From: Histomonas meleagridis
Taxonomy: Eukaryota; Parabasalia; Tritrichomonadida; Dientamoebidae
DNA: 64,000 nucleotides
NCBI GenBank assembly: GCA_020186115.1
Contig: WSYJ01000156.1
Span: 1 to 64,000, forward strand
Direction of reading: 5' to 3'
The translations under genes and the position numbers were made by a program. This document shows, piece by piece, positions 47,474 through 57,576 of the stretch; positions within the stretch are counted from its first letter, which is position 1; each line of letters begins with the position of its first letter. Below the pieces are notes generated by a model. It saw nothing but the letters and a program-made list of their open reading frames with translations, had not been told where the DNA came from and searched no databases.

Positions 47474-47487
47474 GGCCGTCAAAACCG
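47474..47487 (-). promoter_or_regulatory. GGCC/ACCG promoter-like module of P1
   Basis: Read toward the gene: CGGTTTTGACGGCC, ending 9 bases before the ATG. Matches the ordering in eL31 (CGGTT then GGCC). Confidence 0.4.
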
Positions 47488-47986
47488 TAACAAAAAGGTT
47501 CCGTTATGGGGTGCCCTTGTGTCAAATAGCTAACCGATTATATCATTGAAAATTGAGAGGCATACGATTAATATCTTATCTAATCATGTAGGTGTGAATT
47601 ACGAATTAATACTTATTAATATGACTTAGCTTTAAAAACAATTGAACACTAATCAGAGACAGCCAAATTTTATTAGAACATTTGAAATTCAATTATGTTA
47701 ACATTTAGTCAGTTTTACAAAGGTTTCCTTTATAAAGAGTTTTTGTGCTATACAATAACATATAATTACATATTTTATATGTAAAAATATGGTTTGATCA
47801 TTTTTATATAAAAATATTTTTTTGATACTTAATTCAATGGTTTATGTGGATTTTGAGTTCAAAAGCATCAGTTGGGTTGAAATCTATCGTTAAGATATTC
47901 AATTTTAGTCAGCGAAAAGTAACAATTTGAATACTTATCGTCGTTGTTAATGGATTGAATGGTTGTAAAATTACATTTTTGCAAAA
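47488..47986. other. Divergent intergenic region
   Basis: Between P1 and the surface-protein gene. Contains the P1 upstream region and AT-rich sequence. No gene or RNA recognised. Confidence 0.4.
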
Positions 47987-50077
47987 ATGTCGACTTCCAA
48001 ATTAGCCTCAACCAACATTTTCTTGCATAACTTAGCATCAGGGCCGACACCTCAGAAATTATTTCAATCATTTTGTATCGTGTTGATGTTCTATATTTAT
48101 TTTGTCAAATCCAATACAATCAAACTTTATGTCAATTATGAAAACAATCGCGTTTTACTCAATTGGACAAGCAATTCATCTAATCAATTAGATTATACTG
48201 TATACTCTCAAAATGAAGATTCCATATGGAAACCAATCAGTTTATTTGACAATAACACAAAAATCAGTGTACTTAATGTTTATCCATCGAGTACGAATAT
48301 TAATGTAACTTTTTATTATGGTAACAATATTGAAAATCGAACAGTTTCTTCAGCACTCCAAGTTTGGCTCGAAGGAGGTAGTTATGAAACTAAAACAGAA
48401 ATTTTTTCATTTGATAATTTAGTGGGAAAAGATAATGATAAATTCATAACCGTTAAACCAATTTCATCGAATGAATTTGAAGATATGGAATTCGATGAAA
48501 TGAAAAACTATGATGTCATAGTCATTGGATTTATGGATAGCAATGGCGGCTATCAATCTCTTCCAAGTAATGATACAGTTGATCGTCTTTCATCGTACAT
48601 TGATGAAGGCTATGGAGTTCTCTTAGGGCATGACTCTGTTGGGTATTACTTTGGCAATTCTTTTGGTTATGGAAGAATTGCATCTAAATTTGGTATCGTA
48701 TTAGGAACAGAGGAATGTTTTAAAGAAAATCATTGTTCAAATGGAACACTATCTCAACGATGGATGTATTGGAGCAAAGACTTCCATGTTGCTACGCGCG
48801 GGTTATTAAATAGTTATCCATACAAAATTCCCGATGGAAACTATTCGATTAATCTTACGCACACATGTTCGAATGCAGCGTTCGGAGATGTATGGATGGA
48901 ATTAGGAGAATTAGATGTACCAGAAAAAGAATATCCTGGAAATTATACTGAAATCGCAAATTTTACAATGAAACTTGATGGTTACAATGAGGAAAGACAT
49001 GGAAATTGGAAATATTATTTAACAACATATAATAATACAGCGATGACCCAAACAGGCCATACATTAGGTAATATAACATTATTTGAAAGACAACTTTTGG
49101 TGAATACAATTTGTTATTTATACCAAAAAACAAAACTTCAATATGCTTATGATAATTCTGTCGTTATGCCGATGTTGAAGTTAAATATTACTGAAAGAAA
49201 AGACATAAATGGAATTGAAGTAAACGCAGCAAATGAAACCAAAATAATTAAATATAAAGTAATTGGGAAAGAAAATGATAATAAAAACGAAACTTATGAA
49301 TCAGATGAAACTGAATTTAACTTTACAGTATATCCAAAATGTTATTATTATATAATCGATAGCAATGAATTGACAATAATTAATGAAACAACAGAATACA
49401 CTAAAGAAGAATGTCGGGAAAATTTCGTTATTGGAAACATCGGTGATAAAATATATGTACATGTTGCAGTGCGTGATAATTTAGAAAGACTTAGCGAAAC
49501 ATCGCATTACTTCATGGAACTTCCACCGCAAACTAACACATTTTCTAAATCGAATCCTTTTTCTAATTCAAATACATTTACAGAGTCATTTCAATTCGAT
49601 GTAGTTGTGTCTCATTCATTTAGTTTAATGTACTCTCATTTTGTAACCGAATCATTAACTATGTATTATTCATCGATGACAAAGACATTCATTCAGTCAT
49701 CAATGCATTTATCTCAAACATTTATTATCACAGATTCCATTTTTTATGAGTATTCCGTAATCAAATATTCGACATTGTATACATATTATTCCAATTTCTT
49801 TGTTTTCATTACGATTGAGAATAGTAATTTCATAAAATCAGATGGAATAGATACGAAAGTTTTAATTGGAATAATTTGTGGCGTTGTTGCCTTCATATTA
49901 ATTATTATCGGAATTGTTGTTCTGCTCATTAAAATTCATAAAGGCAAAAAAGAAATTGAAAAAAATTCGATTTTCGAAAATGTTACATCAGATGATCGTT
50001 TATATGAAACTAAAGAAGAAAATGTGTCGAATGCAGTCATTAATGAGGTGAAAGAAGAGAAGGACAATTGGCTTTGA
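47987..50077 (+). CDS. Large type I surface/membrane protein
   Basis: 696 residues, not assigned to a family. Hydrophobic segment near 25-42 (FQSFCIVLMFYIYFVKS), preceded by 24 residues, suggests a signal anchor or late signal peptide. A beta-rich fibronectin-like part follows (about 45-130). A globular domain at about 150-400 holds YDVIVIGFMDSNGGYQSLPS and YIDEGYGVLLGHDSVGYYFG, reminiscent of alpha/beta amidotransferase-like folds in bacterial surface proteins; that is weak. Further beta repeats and a Ser/Thr/Phe-rich stalk (about 510-615) lead to one transmembrane helix (about 625-648, VLIGIICGVVAFILIIIGIV) and a 45-residue acidic cytoplasmic tail. Many N-glycosylation sequons. Likely exposed on the cell surface. 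Confidence 0.7.
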   Translation: MSTSKLASTNIFLHNLASGPTPQKLFQSFCIVLMFYIYFVKSNTIKLYVNYENNRVLLNWTSNSSNQLDYTVYSQNEDSIWKPISLFDNNTKISVLNVYPSSTNINVTFYYGNNIENRTVSSALQVWLEGGSYETKTEIFSFDNLVGKDNDKFITVKPISSNEFEDMEFDEMKNYDVIVIGFMDSNGGYQSLPSNDTVDRLSSYIDEGYGVLLGHDSVGYYFGNSFGYGRIASKFGIVLGTEECFKENHCSNGTLSQRWMYWSKDFHVATRGLLNSYPYKIPDGNYSINLTHTCSNAAFGDVWMELGELDVPEKEYPGNYTEIANFTMKLDGYNEERHGNWKYYLTTYNNTAMTQTGHTLGNITLFERQLLVNTICYLYQKTKLQYAYDNSVVMPMLKLNITERKDINGIEVNAANETKIIKYKVIGKENDNKNETYESDETEFNFTVYPKCYYYIIDSNELTIINETTEYTKEECRENFVIGNIGDKIYVHVAVRDNLERLSETSHYFMELPPQTNTFSKSNPFSNSNTFTESFQFDVVVSHSFSLMYSHFVTESLTMYYSSMTKTFIQSSMHLSQTFIITDSIFYEYSVIKYSTLYTYYSNFFVFITIENSNFIKSDGIDTKVLIGIICGVVAFILIIIGIVVLLIKIHKGKKEIEKNSIFENVTSDDRLYETKEENVSNAVINEVKEEKDNWL

Positions 50078-50527
50078 TGTGAGTCAATGAAATAATTTTG
50101 TCTGTATATATATATATATAATAAAAGAATATAAATATTTTATTACTGTTGAAAATATTTCCATTTGTAAATATAAATTAAAATGTTCCATATAATTATC
50201 GCAATCAAATTTTTTATTGTTGAATTATTAATGCATAAAACTATGAAGTTTCACATGTATTTTTTGTTTTCATTCCAAGCTTCATCAGGAGTTTCCTCAT
50301 TCTTGTCAAATAGCGTAGAAACTCTTACAAAATATTTACATTGATTTGACTTTTTTATATGTTTATTTTTTATTATGCACTTTTGAAATAAGCATTACTT
50401 TGTTTGGTTTACAATAAACGTCGTTTCTGGAAATTGAATACCTCATGTAATTCGTTATATTTTCAATATTGAAAATATATCTGGTCAAGCACTTTTAACG
50501 TATTCAAAGAGGCTACATTGCACAATT
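50078..50527. other. 3' flank with UGUAUAUA sites
   Basis: TGTATATA at 50103-50110 and TGTAAATA at 50166 follow the surface-protein stop and fit the Pumilio recognition element predicted for the neighbouring gene. A (TA)n run extends the first. Otherwise nothing recognised. Confidence 0.4.
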
Positions 50528-51742
50528 ATGAACCGGACTCTATCAAATGAAGCCATTTCTCATTCTCTCCAACGAAGTGTTTCAACAGGATATTGCATGC
50601 CAAGTTCACAAATTCATTATTCATTTTCTCCTTCATATTCACCAGATACCAAAAAGGTTCATCTAATAACTTCTGATCTTTGGGAAGCTATTACCGGTGA
50701 AAAACTATCTCCTTCTATCATCTGTCAAATTCTTGATAAAGCTATTCCAATGGGAGATACACAGATACAAATGGTTCAAGCATCAATGGAATATGTTTTT
50801 ATGTCGCAAGATCGACAAGGAAGCAGAATTGTTCAGAGCCATATTGATGAAGGCACTCCTAGTGAGCGAACTCTTATATTTAATAGTTTGTATCCACATT
50901 TAAATCAGTTAATTTATGATGCTTCTGGAAACTTTGTAATCCAAAAGCTATGTGAACATATAACAGAAGAACAACAGAAGCATATGCTAAATTTCTTTTT
51001 ACGTCATATTCAAACAATAATTGATCATCAAAATGGTTGTCGAGTACTTCAAAAATTCATTGAGTATACCTCTACTGCTAACATTGGTATGATTTTCAAC
51101 ACACTTAAACCCTCATTAATTCCACTTTGTTTTTCCCAAAATGGGAATCACATTGTCCAACGATTTATTGAATCACTTCCCAATCGTATTCCCGAGATCA
51201 TTGAATGTACTAAACCACGTCTATTAGATCTTGTCGTTGACAATTGTGGGTGTCGTGTCGTCCAAAAATTATTTGACAAATGTCCCATTGAACAACTTGA
51301 ATCATTTGTCCAAGATGTTTTAACATGTCCTGTTATGTTAGCGATGAACCAGTATGGGAACTACGTTGTCCAGAACATCCTCGAGGCTGGCAAACGCGAA
51401 CACGTCACATCGTTAATTAACTCTTTCAAAGGTCACTTTTACGAATTTTCAATACATAAATTCGCATCAAACGTAATCGAAAAGTGCATCAGAGCGGCCA
51501 CGAGAAACGGTCAACACGCAATATTTGAAGAAATAATTGGTGACGAACAACACTTTAATGAGGATAGAATCCTGAGATTGATTAATGATCAATTCGGAAA
51601 TTATGTAATACAAAGAATTATTGAATATGGAAGTGAAAGTCAGAAAAATGAAATCTGTGAAGTTGTGTATGATAATTATGATAACTTGGATGGTAGCTAC
51701 GCTAGACATGTGATATCGAAGCTGGAGAAGTTCGGATTATAA
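50528..51742 (+). CDS. Pumilio/PUF RNA-binding protein
   Basis: 404 residues. Eight PUF repeats from about 90 to 400. Base-reading helices by repeat: GSRIVQ, GNFVIQK, GCRVLQK, GNHIVQR, GCRVVQK, GNYVVQN, ASNVIEK, GNYVIQR. The residue triplets are SRQ, NFQ, CRQ, NHQ, CRQ, NYQ, SNE, NYQ, the same as human PUM1 except Phe for Tyr in repeat 2. By the known PUF code this predicts binding to 5'-UGUAUAUA-3'. PUF proteins repress or destabilise mRNAs through 3' UTR sites. The N-terminal 80 residues are Ser/Gln-rich. Confident family call. Confidence 0.97.
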   Translation: MNRTLSNEAISHSLQRSVSTGYCMPSSQIHYSFSPSYSPDTKKVHLITSDLWEAITGEKLSPSIICQILDKAIPMGDTQIQMVQASMEYVFMSQDRQGSRIVQSHIDEGTPSERTLIFNSLYPHLNQLIYDASGNFVIQKLCEHITEEQQKHMLNFFLRHIQTIIDHQNGCRVLQKFIEYTSTANIGMIFNTLKPSLIPLCFSQNGNHIVQRFIESLPNRIPEIIECTKPRLLDLVVDNCGCRVVQKLFDKCPIEQLESFVQDVLTCPVMLAMNQYGNYVVQNILEAGKREHVTSLINSFKGHFYEFSIHKFASNVIEKCIRAATRNGQHAIFEEIIGDEQHFNEDRILRLINDQFGNYVIQRIIEYGSESQKNEICEVVYDNYDNLDGSYARHVISKLEKFGL

Positions 51743-51759
51743 TTGTTATTTTTATTATT

Positions 51760-52600
51760 AAAATTTGGTTGAAAAATTTTCTTTTTTTCATATTTACCTG
51801 TATTAATTATATGTGCATTATTCATTTTTAAACATTTAAAACAATTAAATGCAGAAAAAAATGCTGCATATTCAATTAATGAAACATCTTTCATAAAGTG
51901 ATGGTTTAATTATTTGATTAAAATTAAAATCTTCTTGTGATGATATTTCTTGAAGGTCTTCTATTTCATCATTTCAAATTATTTTCATTTAGATTATGTT
52001 CTTCTTTAATTAATTACTTACATTAAATAAATTTGTTCAATTATTTTTTTCGATGATATAATATGCTTCTTGTGATTTCAATTGATTCTCTTTGAGATGA
52101 AAATGCTGAATAAATTAAAACAACAAATAAACAATTAAATATACAAGGAAAATCTTCTTCAAATAAATTCATAGTTTGCACAACTGAAATGATTAAATTT
52201 TTTTCAGTGACATTATAAATATATTTTTAAGTTAACTTGGAGAGCAATCCAAACATATTTCTGTTTCCAAAGAATTAGTTGTGCTATCTTTTCCAAGACA
52301 CTGATTTTTTCGAACATGTGAAGAAATGTTATATAATCGTTTCAAAAACAGAAATATTGAATAATAAGTTTTATATTTATATTTACAGGTTTTATATCAG
52401 CCAATTTTTCTTTCCGCCTACTTGACTTTTTTTCATAGAAATGAAATATCAATTTAATTCTTTACACATATTTCTAATGGTTCTGATATATCAATTTGAT
52501 AACGAACATCGAAAATATCGATCATTATCTATGCTGTTTTTATATTCATAGAAAATTTCGTGATTATCATTCACATATCCAAACAATATTAATTTAAAAT
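51760..52600 (-). pseudogene. Decayed DUF3447/ankyrin-type gene
   Basis: In pieces on the minus strand, pieces align with the intact neighbour at 53179-54303: DLQEISSQEDFNFNQIIKPS (neighbour: EFQKYISHDPNFDLNQMI) near 51940, then after a frame shift SLIEYAAFFSAFNCFKCLKM (neighbour: TLIEFAARCGSIKCFKYLLL) near 51880. Further N-terminal-like sequence lies up to about 52600. Stops and shifts throughout; limits approximate. Confidence 0.55.
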
Positions 52601-52654
52601 AACATTTATTCAAACAAGTTAATATTCCTTTGTTCCAAGCAACAAAACAAATTA

Positions 52655-53162
52655 CTATTCCTTTCTAATTTCTTGATCAAAAATCAAGTTATAAGTATTA
52701 ATATTTCTTTGGTACGCTTCCAGATTTAATTTCTCGTCCAAAACGCTCAAATCTATATCTTTCTGCTTCAGTAACAATTTCATTATTTGGTAATGTCCTT
52801 CTAACAATGCTATTTCCAAAGCCGATTGAAAAAACCCTAAAAAACATTCAAACAACAAAACAAACAGCATTATTCTTTGCGTTGATATCAATATTTTTAC
52901 AACTTAGAATCATTGACATTATTTCATAATCACCGAAATATGCAGCTTGATGTAACAAATTTTCTTTTTCCACCAAAGAATCGATTAAACCTTCTTTTAT
53001 GAAATATCTTACAGTATCAGGAATACGTCTACAAATAGCATATGAAATTGGCGAAATGTTTTCGTTAAATATCTCAAAATTTGGGTATTTAGAAAGAAGT
53101 TTAAAACCATCTGAAGGGAAAGTTATAGAAGCAGAAAAAGGTGTTTCGAAAGTATTAAACAA
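52655..53162 (-). pseudogene. Frame-shifted tail of the ankyrin gene
   Basis: Continuation of the ankyrin protein beyond its stop at 53179. After about 45 AT-rich bases with stops, ankyrin-type sequence resumes (FSASITFPSDGFKLLSKYPN, ISYAICRRIPDTVRYFIKEG, NLLHQAAYFGDYEIMSMILS, then KNIDINAKN), then another ~44 disrupted bases before SALEIALLEGHYQIMKLLLK. Either the locus is a pseudogene or the short spacers are removed from the RNA; no consensus splice sites are visible. Confidence 0.55.
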
Positions 53163-53178
53163 ACTCCAAATATAAAAA

Positions 53179-54303
53179 TCAAATATTCATATTTCTAATG
53201 TTAAAATTTACTCCTTTTTCTAATAAAAAAAGTATTAAATGTATGTTACATGATTCAACAGCACTAAAAACGACGTTTCGATGATTCGTAGGATCTTCAA
53301 TCGGATGACCAATGTTTAAAAGCCATTTAAAGATATCATTTCGATGGACTTTCGCAGCGACATTTATAGCACTTGAAAAATCATTTCCATTCCGATTTAA
53401 TATGCGTATAATTTCATTATTTCCTCCAATAATTGCACTCTCAACAACGCCGCGAAGATTTGCACCGACTAAAAGTAAATATTTAAAACATTTTATAGAA
53501 CCACAACGTGCTGCAAACTCAATTAATGTCTTCATAAACATATGTGGTGGTGAAAAAATGGATTCGCCAATCATTTGATTTAAATCAAAATTTGGATCAT
53601 GTGAAATATATTTTTGAAACTCTTCGACCGAATCAGTAAATAAAAAATCAATAATAAAATTTCCGCTTTTCATATCTTCACGGCGTTGTTTATGAATATA
53701 CCAATTATCGTTAGAAAGTAATGAATATTCAGATGCAAATTGTTTAATATATTGCGCTGCAAATTGTTCTGTGGCTTCAATTGTTATATGTTGAAGAAAT
53801 GTCGTGAAAAGTTGGTGATCAAGTTCTTCAACTTCAGGTGCAAAAAAACAAAAAAGTGTGGCGATATCCGAAATCTTATCAGGTTCTCTTGCAAGACTTT
53901 GTTTAATAAGTAAAACTATATCGTATTTAGAAAATAAATTTCCATCCATACAAAAATATAAAAAAAATAATGTCCGAGAATCAATCCGGCGAGGAACAAT
54001 TATTGGGAAAAAAGCAGTTTTTAAATATTCCAAGGAATTACTTGGACTTTTTAGGGCATATAATTCACGAGTTAAACGAGCATATAGCGAAATTGACATA
54101 TAGCGATATGATACTGTGAAAATTATGTGACTTGCGAGTTGAATAATCCTCTCTTTTGAAGTGATAAAAATTGATGATATTAAAGATTTTTTAACAAACT
54201 CAAAATTATTTTCATTCAAGCCAAATAGCCAATTCTGTAAATCAGAAACTGCGTATGCTTCTTCAAGCGTTTCTTTATCGAATAGATCTGTGAGATTTGT
54301 CAT
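53179..54303 (-). CDS. DUF3447-like ankyrin-repeat protein
   Basis: 374 residues. The N-terminal 230 residues are helical with the trichomonad-specific DUF3447-like pattern; ankyrin-like repeats then follow from about 250 (TLIEFAARCGSIKCFKYLLL, VVESAIIGGNNEIIRILNRN, SAINVAAKVHRNDIFKWLLN, VVFSAVESCNIHLILFLLEK). The frame stops in the middle of a repeat, NFNIRNMNI, so the natural protein is either truncated or continues via RNA processing into the tail at 52655-53162. No membrane segment. The family is highly expanded in trichomonads; function unknown, probably protein-binding. Start: first ATG at 54303. Confidence 0.7.
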   Translation of the reverse strand: MTNLTDLFDKETLEEAYAVSDLQNWLFGLNENNFEFVKKSLISSIFITSKERIIQLASHIIFTVSYRYMSISLYARLTRELYALKSPSNSLEYLKTAFFPIIVPRRIDSRTLFFLYFCMDGNLFSKYDIVLLIKQSLAREPDKISDIATLFCFFAPEVEELDHQLFTTFLQHITIEATEQFAAQYIKQFASEYSLLSNDNWYIHKQRREDMKSGNFIIDFLFTDSVEEFQKYISHDPNFDLNQMIGESIFSPPHMFMKTLIEFAARCGSIKCFKYLLLVGANLRGVVESAIIGGNNEIIRILNRNGNDFSSAINVAAKVHRNDIFKWLLNIGHPIEDPTNHRNVVFSAVESCNIHLILFLLEKGVNFNIRNMNI

Positions 54304-54672
54304 TAAGGGTTTCCATATAATAAACGTTCGTAAAAATCAAAAAAAACATTTTCAATTTTCCTATGTTTCTCTAAATGATATTTTAATAAAAGCATCAAAA
54401 AATTATATGAAATGTACAAACCATATAAAAATGCTTCGATATTATGAACATTAACTAAAAATATAATTTTTTCATAAATTTGCATTCAACATTTAATACT
54501 GTTTTTTTTATAAGTAATTAACTTAATAATCGATTTTTGCTATATTAAGTTATAAAAATTGATTTGATTAGTTAAAATAAATGAAAACAAAGTTCCAAAA
54601 CCAGAAAAAAATGGACGATACAGATAATTTCTATAGTTTATTTGATACATTGGCACTTTTAAATCATTGGTC
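54304..54672. other. Divergent intergenic region
   Basis: Promoters of the ankyrin gene (minus) and the second karyopherin (plus). TTGGCACTTTTAAATCATTG lies immediately before the karyopherin ATG and contains an initiator-like TCATT. No gene seen. Confidence 0.4.
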
Positions 54673-57576
54673 ATGCAGGAAGAGATCGTTGAGCAGTTGC
54701 TTTTAAGACTAACCCAAAATTCAAATGAAGCTCAAGATGTCACAATAAAGTTAACACCATTAATTGAAAATCCAGTCAGCATTATTATTTTTTTAAATAC
54801 ATATCAAATGTCAGAAAATCCTTCTGTAAAAAATCTTGCTATTGTTTTGCTTGGTAGATGCGTTGAAAATCATTATGCTTCATTAAGTGATGATGATAAA
54901 ATTAATGTTCAAAAAAACATTCTAACAAGTTATTTCAATACTGCAGACCCCAACACGCAAATTCTTATTCTTGGTGTTTTATCTCGAATTATTAAATCAT
55001 CTGACATAACTGAATGCCCGTTAATTATTCAAAGCATTTATAATAACATGAATGAGAACACTGCAATTCCATCCATTAATCTTCTTTCCGAAATTATTTA
55101 TAAATTTACTCCTGAATTAATTTCTAGTAACATTGATAATTTATTACAAATCTCATTACAAGGGTTACAAGTCCAAGACGCCAATGTATTGATTTCTTCT
55201 GTCCATATTACCCTTATAATATATCCCACTGCGATAGAGTTACAAAAAGATCTTTCCCAACATGTCCAATTAATTTTAGCCATATCTGCCACCATATTTC
55301 CTAATGAAGGAATCATCTCCAGTGTATGGACCGAACTTAGTGAGCCTATTTCAGGTAACTATTTTTCAGATGAGATCTTATCACAATTATATCAAAACAT
55401 GTTAATAATAGCACAAAATTCGACGCTATCAGTTTCCACACGTTTCACTCCAATTGAAGCTATGAATAGTTGTCTCGAAAAGTTTGACACTAATATGTAT
55501 TCACAATATTTAGATCTTATATTTCAATTGTCATCACAACAAGTTTTTGAAGAACAAACGTTACCAAATGAATTTGTCAATATCATTGAATTGTCATTAG
55601 AGAAATTACCGAAATTAACAATATATCAAATGATCAAAGAACGTTCTATAGCATTTTTAATGCAACCAGATTTCCAATATCATGTAGTTGCAATATTTAT
55701 GTTAGGAATAATATTAGCAGCAGCACCAGAAGCTGCATATAAAGATTTAAACTTTTTAATTTCCACGTTTTCTACAGCATTAAATGAGAACAATGATTTA
55801 ATAAGTGCAGCCGTATGTACCGCATTAAATAAGTTTGATGAATCATTCCATTCAATTGATGTCTTTGCATTAGAATTCTTACCACGTATAATACCATTAT
55901 TAATATCACAAAACCAAGAGACACGATTAGAAGCTAATAATGCGATGCATTGTTTATGCGGTTTAATCGATACACAAATTCCAGGATTTTTCCAAGCTAT
56001 ATGGGGTATTAAGGATCAAGTTTCGATTGAAGAGAATCCAGGATTCATAGATTATATTGCAACAGCTATAGAGAAGACATCAGATTTTGGAGATGAAGAA
56101 GTCGATTTAATTCTTGAATATATTCAACCGATATTTACTAATCCTCAATACATTGATATATCAACTTCATTTTTAATTATAGTTTCTACGTTAATTACAT
56201 TTTCTGAATCGTTATCTAATGATTTAATACCTTATACTATACCAATATTGGATCATTTCTTATGTAATTACCAAGATAAAAATGAAGATTCAATCATAGA
56301 TTGTATGATATATATTGGTTATATATATAAAGTTTTACAAGAAAATATATTCGAAGGATTCAATAAATATATTCAACAATTATTAATAATAGCAAATGAT
56401 GAAAATATTTTGGAAAGAATTAGAATACAATCAATTTCAACTTTAAGTTTCATTACAAAATATACAAAAAATGGAGAACTTGCAAAAGAAATTCAACCTT
56501 TAGTTTGTGACATATTAAGTAATGAAGAACCTGAATTAATAGAAATAGGGATTAAAGCTACAAATTCGATTACACAATTATTAGGGCCGGAAGACTCAAA
56601 ACAATTGTTCTTAACTTTAATAGATTTATGTAATGATACTGATAATAGTCGAATCATTTGTGATGCGATAAAACCGATTGTAAACCTTTTAAAACACGCC
56701 CACCCCGAGAACGTTACGTGCTTTAATGAAAAAACATATTTGTTATTAAATGCATTTATTAATGGGTCATTTAAGTTCATGAACTCACCACCATTATCAG
56801 GTGAATGTGATATGATCTTAATGACTAATATTGCATATTTAATAACACAACTTGTCAAAACTAATTCACCATATATTAATGATATATGTAAATTCATGTT
56901 AAGTATAATCAATATACCAAATGAACCATCGATATATGCATTCATTGGCGCATATTCTGATGCTATCCTTTATGGAACAGTATCAAATGAATTAATTCAA
57001 CAACTTTTAGTCTTAATTCCAAATTTGATCTCAATAGCTGTTGATCCAAGTTTACAACAAAACATATGTTATTTGTTTAACATATTAATACAAAAGCAAC
57101 CTTCGTTTATAAATGAAATAATACAATTCGTTGGTATCATTTGGAAATGGTATGAAAATGCAAAAAACCAAAAAACTGGTTATCAACTTTTGATATCGAA
57201 CATTGCTTCTTTGTTCTTAACCATGTTTTCTAATGGTGTACAATTAGATGAATCCATCCTAATGGCTGCGTTGTCGGAAATACCTCCTGTCGATGAGGAA
57301 GAAACTGTATCAATGCTGCAAAACGCTACGAAAATTTTGCAGAACTTTAAGGGAATATCTTTGGAAACAGTGAAAAGAGCTGCAAAAGGTTTCGCTGAAG
57401 TGTTGCTGATGAATGAGGCAAACTTAAAGAGAAGAAATGTAAATGAAAATATGTTGCAAAACGTGAAACAATTCTTGAAGAATATGTTGCAGAATCAACA
57501 AATCGTTGAGTTCTTACAGATGTCGTACCAAAGATCGAAGGCAAAGTTGGCAAAACTACAGAAAATGTTGTTATAA
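54673..57576 (+). CDS. Importin-beta-family karyopherin (importin 4/5-like)
   Basis: 967 residues from the ATG at 54673 (frame open two codons further through TTG). Entirely HEAT helices. N-terminal layout matches importin-4/5 (Kap123): VEQLLLRLTQNSNEAQDVTI, LIENPVSIIIFLNTYQMSEN, SVKNLAIVLLGRCVENHY (family: VRQ-AAVLLRR). Later repeats include FQYHVVAIFMLGIILAAAPE and QETRLEANNAMHCLCGLIDT. It would import cargo such as ribosomal proteins or histones through the nuclear pore. Its last 41 bases belong to the right inverted arm; a decayed duplicate of its 3' end sits at the left arm. Family confident, exact paralogue less so. Confidence 0.75.
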   Translation: MQEEIVEQLLLRLTQNSNEAQDVTIKLTPLIENPVSIIIFLNTYQMSENPSVKNLAIVLLGRCVENHYASLSDDDKINVQKNILTSYFNTADPNTQILILGVLSRIIKSSDITECPLIIQSIYNNMNENTAIPSINLLSEIIYKFTPELISSNIDNLLQISLQGLQVQDANVLISSVHITLIIYPTAIELQKDLSQHVQLILAISATIFPNEGIISSVWTELSEPISGNYFSDEILSQLYQNMLIIAQNSTLSVSTRFTPIEAMNSCLEKFDTNMYSQYLDLIFQLSSQQVFEEQTLPNEFVNIIELSLEKLPKLTIYQMIKERSIAFLMQPDFQYHVVAIFMLGIILAAAPEAAYKDLNFLISTFSTALNENNDLISAAVCTALNKFDESFHSIDVFALEFLPRIIPLLISQNQETRLEANNAMHCLCGLIDTQIPGFFQAIWGIKDQVSIEENPGFIDYIATAIEKTSDFGDEEVDLILEYIQPIFTNPQYIDISTSFLIIVSTLITFSESLSNDLIPYTIPILDHFLCNYQDKNEDSIIDCMIYIGYIYKVLQENIFEGFNKYIQQLLIIANDENILERIRIQSISTLSFITKYTKNGELAKEIQPLVCDILSNEEPELIEIGIKATNSITQLLGPEDSKQLFLTLIDLCNDTDNSRIICDAIKPIVNLLKHAHPENVTCFNEKTYLLLNAFINGSFKFMNSPPLSGECDMILMTNIAYLITQLVKTNSPYINDICKFMLSIINIPNEPSIYAFIGAYSDAILYGTVSNELIQQLLVLIPNLISIAVDPSLQQNICYLFNILIQKQPSFINEIIQFVGIIWKWYENAKNQKTGYQLLISNIASLFLTMFSNGVQLDESILMAALSEIPPVDEEETVSMLQNATKILQNFKGISLETVKRAAKGFAEVLLMNEANLKRRNVNENMLQNVKQFLKNMLQNQQIVEFLQMSYQRSKAKLAKLQKMLL

